Below, piece by piece: positions 5,825 to 6,266 of a stretch of 6,266 bases of DNA. Position 1 is the first letter of the stretch. The number at the start of each line of letters is the position of its first letter. A program made the position numbers and the translations under genes. The notes under the pieces were generated by a model. The model saw nothing but the letters and a program-made list of their open reading frames with translations, was not told the DNA's origin and searched no databases. This DNA comes from Lentisphaeria bacterium (GTDB lineage Bacteria > Verrucomicrobiota > Lentisphaeria > Victivallales > UBA1829), in NCBI GenBank assembly GCA_017623265.1, contig JAGAPM010000050.1, positions 1-6,266 of the forward strand. Reading direction: 5' to 3'.

Positions 5825-5915
5825 TTTTTTTGCCCTTTTTTCCGAAAACGTTCATCCGGGTTCGCCATTTATGGCGCCGTATCGAATGATGCGGCAAATC
5901 CTGCTGCTGTCTCCA
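5825..5915 (+). repeat. tRNA-Thr 3'-end repeat, unit 4
   Basis: GGGTTC is at 5858-5863, hairpin 1 at 5864-5875, hairpin 2 at 5876-5895 and the 3' block at 5896-5915 with one change (CTGTCTCCA for CTGGCTCCA). A nine-T tract follows (5916-5924). Confidence 0.
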
Positions 5916-5924
5916 TTTTTTTTT

Positions 5925-6052
5925 GCCTCATTTTACGCACAACCAAATCTCCCTTGCAAAAAAACTGCGCCACCGAAAAAGTTACGGCATAATTACGAAT
6001 ATCCCGCCTCTGAAATCCTGCTGAAAAAATCCCGCTTTTTTGCGCTTTTTTC
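5925..6052. other. A/T-rich spacer with no gene; possible degenerate repeat remnant
   Basis: I see no gene here. AAATCCTGCTG at 6013-6023 matches the first 11 nt of the tRNA 3' block and is followed by TTTTTTGCGCTTTTTT, which may be a decayed fifth unit, but GGGTTC and the hairpins are absent. The rest consists of A and T runs. Confidence 0.
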
Positions 6053-6081
6053 TTGCTTTTGTTCTATATGTGTGATATAAT
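6053..6081 (+). promoter_or_regulatory. Strong extended -10 sigma70-like promoter
   Basis: TTGCTT (6053-6058), a 17-bp spacer and the consensus TATAAT (6076-6081), preceded by TGA in extended -10 position. The expected start is near 6088, giving a leader of about 150 nt before the ATG at 6241. Confidence 0.
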
Positions 6082-6086
6082 ACGAC

Positions 6087-6182
6087 TGCGGTGTGTTTAC
6101 CCCGCATATCTTTCCGTATAGAAAATTGACATAAAATGCGGAATAAAGGGCATCTCTATTTATTCGAGGATAAATTGAGATG
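6087..6182 (+). promoter_or_regulatory. Structured 5' leader with alternative pairings
   Basis: CCGCA(T) at 6102-6107 can pair either with TGCGG at 6087-6091 or with ATGCGG at 6136-6141; the two are mutually exclusive. A separate hairpin at 6151-6182 pairs CATCTCTATTTAT with ATAAATTGAGATG (12 of 13 pairs) around the loop TCGAGG. The same palindrome could be a protein-binding operator. No known riboswitch class was recognised. Confidence 0.
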
Positions 6183-6260
6183 ACGCTGGCAAAGGAATGC
6201 GAGAGGATGTACATTACAGCATCAATGACAGGAGGACAGGATGCTGAACGGATTATTTGA
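6180..6260 (+). CDS. Possible 26-codon leader ORF overlapping the downstream start
   Basis: The ATG at 6180 lies in the 3' arm of the leader hairpin, and the frame reads MTLAKECERMYITASMTGGQ and six more residues to TGA at 6258-6260. Its stop lies 17 nt beyond the next gene's ATG, so translation would run through that gene's ribosome site. An upstream AGGA (6167-6170 region) is too distant and partly paired. It may be chance and is listed with low confidence. Confidence 0.
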   Translation: MTLAKECERMYITASMTGGQDAERII

Positions 6261-6266
6261 CATAGA
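6241..6266 (+). CDS. Start of an unidentified gene (cut by window end)
   Basis: The ATG at 6241 is preceded by a consensus AGGAGG (6230-6235) at 5-nt spacing. Only MLNGLFDI is visible. This vaguely recalls the N-terminus of DUF624/YesL-type membrane proteins, but eight residues cannot support a family call. It would be transcribed from the promoter at 6053-6081. Confidence 0.

Larger units (their letters stand above)
5559..5923 (+). repeat. Tandem array of four tRNA-Thr 3'-end-derived units (84-92 bp) with two-hairpin inserts
   Basis: Copies of the tRNA 3' block AAATCCTGCTGCTGGCTCCA end at 5648, 5732, 5824 and 5915 after the true tRNA end at 5558, so the period is 90, 84, 92 and 91 bp. Every unit has the same layout: T7-T8 tract, linker often GCCCTTTTTCAGAATCGTT, GGGTTC, hairpin 1, hairpin 2, 3' block; a T9 tract closes the array. 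In the tRNA, GGGTTC and the 3' block are contiguous inside the T loop. The nearest precedent is the E. coli tyrT distal repeats, which also begin with the tRNA 3' end and give rtT RNA. The array has no credible coding content because unit lengths shift the frame. Confidence 0.

Noticed and set aside
5559..5923. CRISPR array
   Set aside because: Only four units of about 90 bp, with conserved rather than unique inserts, direct homology to the adjacent tRNA and no cas genes in view.
5429..5992. 187-codon + strand frame through the tRNA and repeat array, with repeated NPAAGSIF-like peptides
   Set aside because: It begins upstream of the tRNA and reads through it. The unit lengths of 90, 84, 92 and 91 bp do not preserve frame, and the peptide repeats only reflect the DNA repeats.
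6020..6042. Terminator hairpin from the A and T runs around 6024-6040
   Set aside because: The pairing is only A-T, with no GC-rich stem, so it is too weak to call.
6126..6154. Perfect -35 box TTGACA at 6126-6131 as a second promoter
   Set aside because: At 17-bp spacing the -10 position reads GGCATC. The nearest A/T-rich hexamer is too far away.

Overview
The window comes from a bacterial chromosome with balanced base composition, strong AGGAG-type ribosome binding sites and tightly packed operons. An LpxH-like enzyme of lipid A synthesis points to a Gram-negative host. The overall feel, including a phage-like collar gene among metabolic genes, would fit the PVC/Lentisphaerota group. That placement is a guess, because no marker here settles taxonomy.

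Left part, + strand (1-2625): the 3' part of larE, the sulfur-insertion enzyme for the nickel-pincer nucleotide cofactor, cut by the window edge inside its PP-loop. Next come two phage-type genes, a tail-collar fibre protein and a tail-fibre-assembly-like protein, coupled at 13 nt. No capsid, tail tube, integrase or lysis genes accompany them, so they look like an orphan tail-tip cassette beside a host gene.

Convergent junction (2626-2769): the whole gap between the assembly gene and the opposing amidohydrolase gene is secondary structure. Three strong hairpins are joined by single-nucleotide linkers and closed by a 10-bp outer stem plus 6 more pairs. This makes a four-way-junction or cruciform shape. 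It also works on paper as a bidirectional terminator that uses a shared central palindrome.

Middle, - strand (5378 down to 2770): a likely single operon lpxH, coaD, yceD (DUF177), amidohydrolase, with gaps of 14 nt, a 4-nt overlap and 13 nt. It combines an envelope-lipid enzyme, a coenzyme A enzyme, the DUF177 protein usually tied to 23S rRNA and L32, and a TIM-barrel hydrolase where rpmF often sits. A good sigma70-like promoter lies so close to the lpxH ATG that the transcript would be almost leaderless.

Right part (5417-6266): a divergent promoter drives tRNA-Thr(UGU). Directly after its encoded CCA lies the most striking feature of the window, a tandem array of four units of 84-92 bp. Each unit ends in a copy of the last 20 nt of the tRNA plus a T7-T9 tract. 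Each also carries the tRNA T-arm motif GGGTTC. In the tRNA these two blocks are adjacent; in every unit they are separated at exactly that T-loop position by an insert of two hairpins. One unit has different hairpin sequences but keeps the two-hairpin shape. This recalls the E. coli tyrT distal repeats (rtT RNA), but the split T-loop design is distinct. A strong extended -10 promoter (6053-6081), a structured leader of about 150 nt and the first codons of another gene (6241) close the window.
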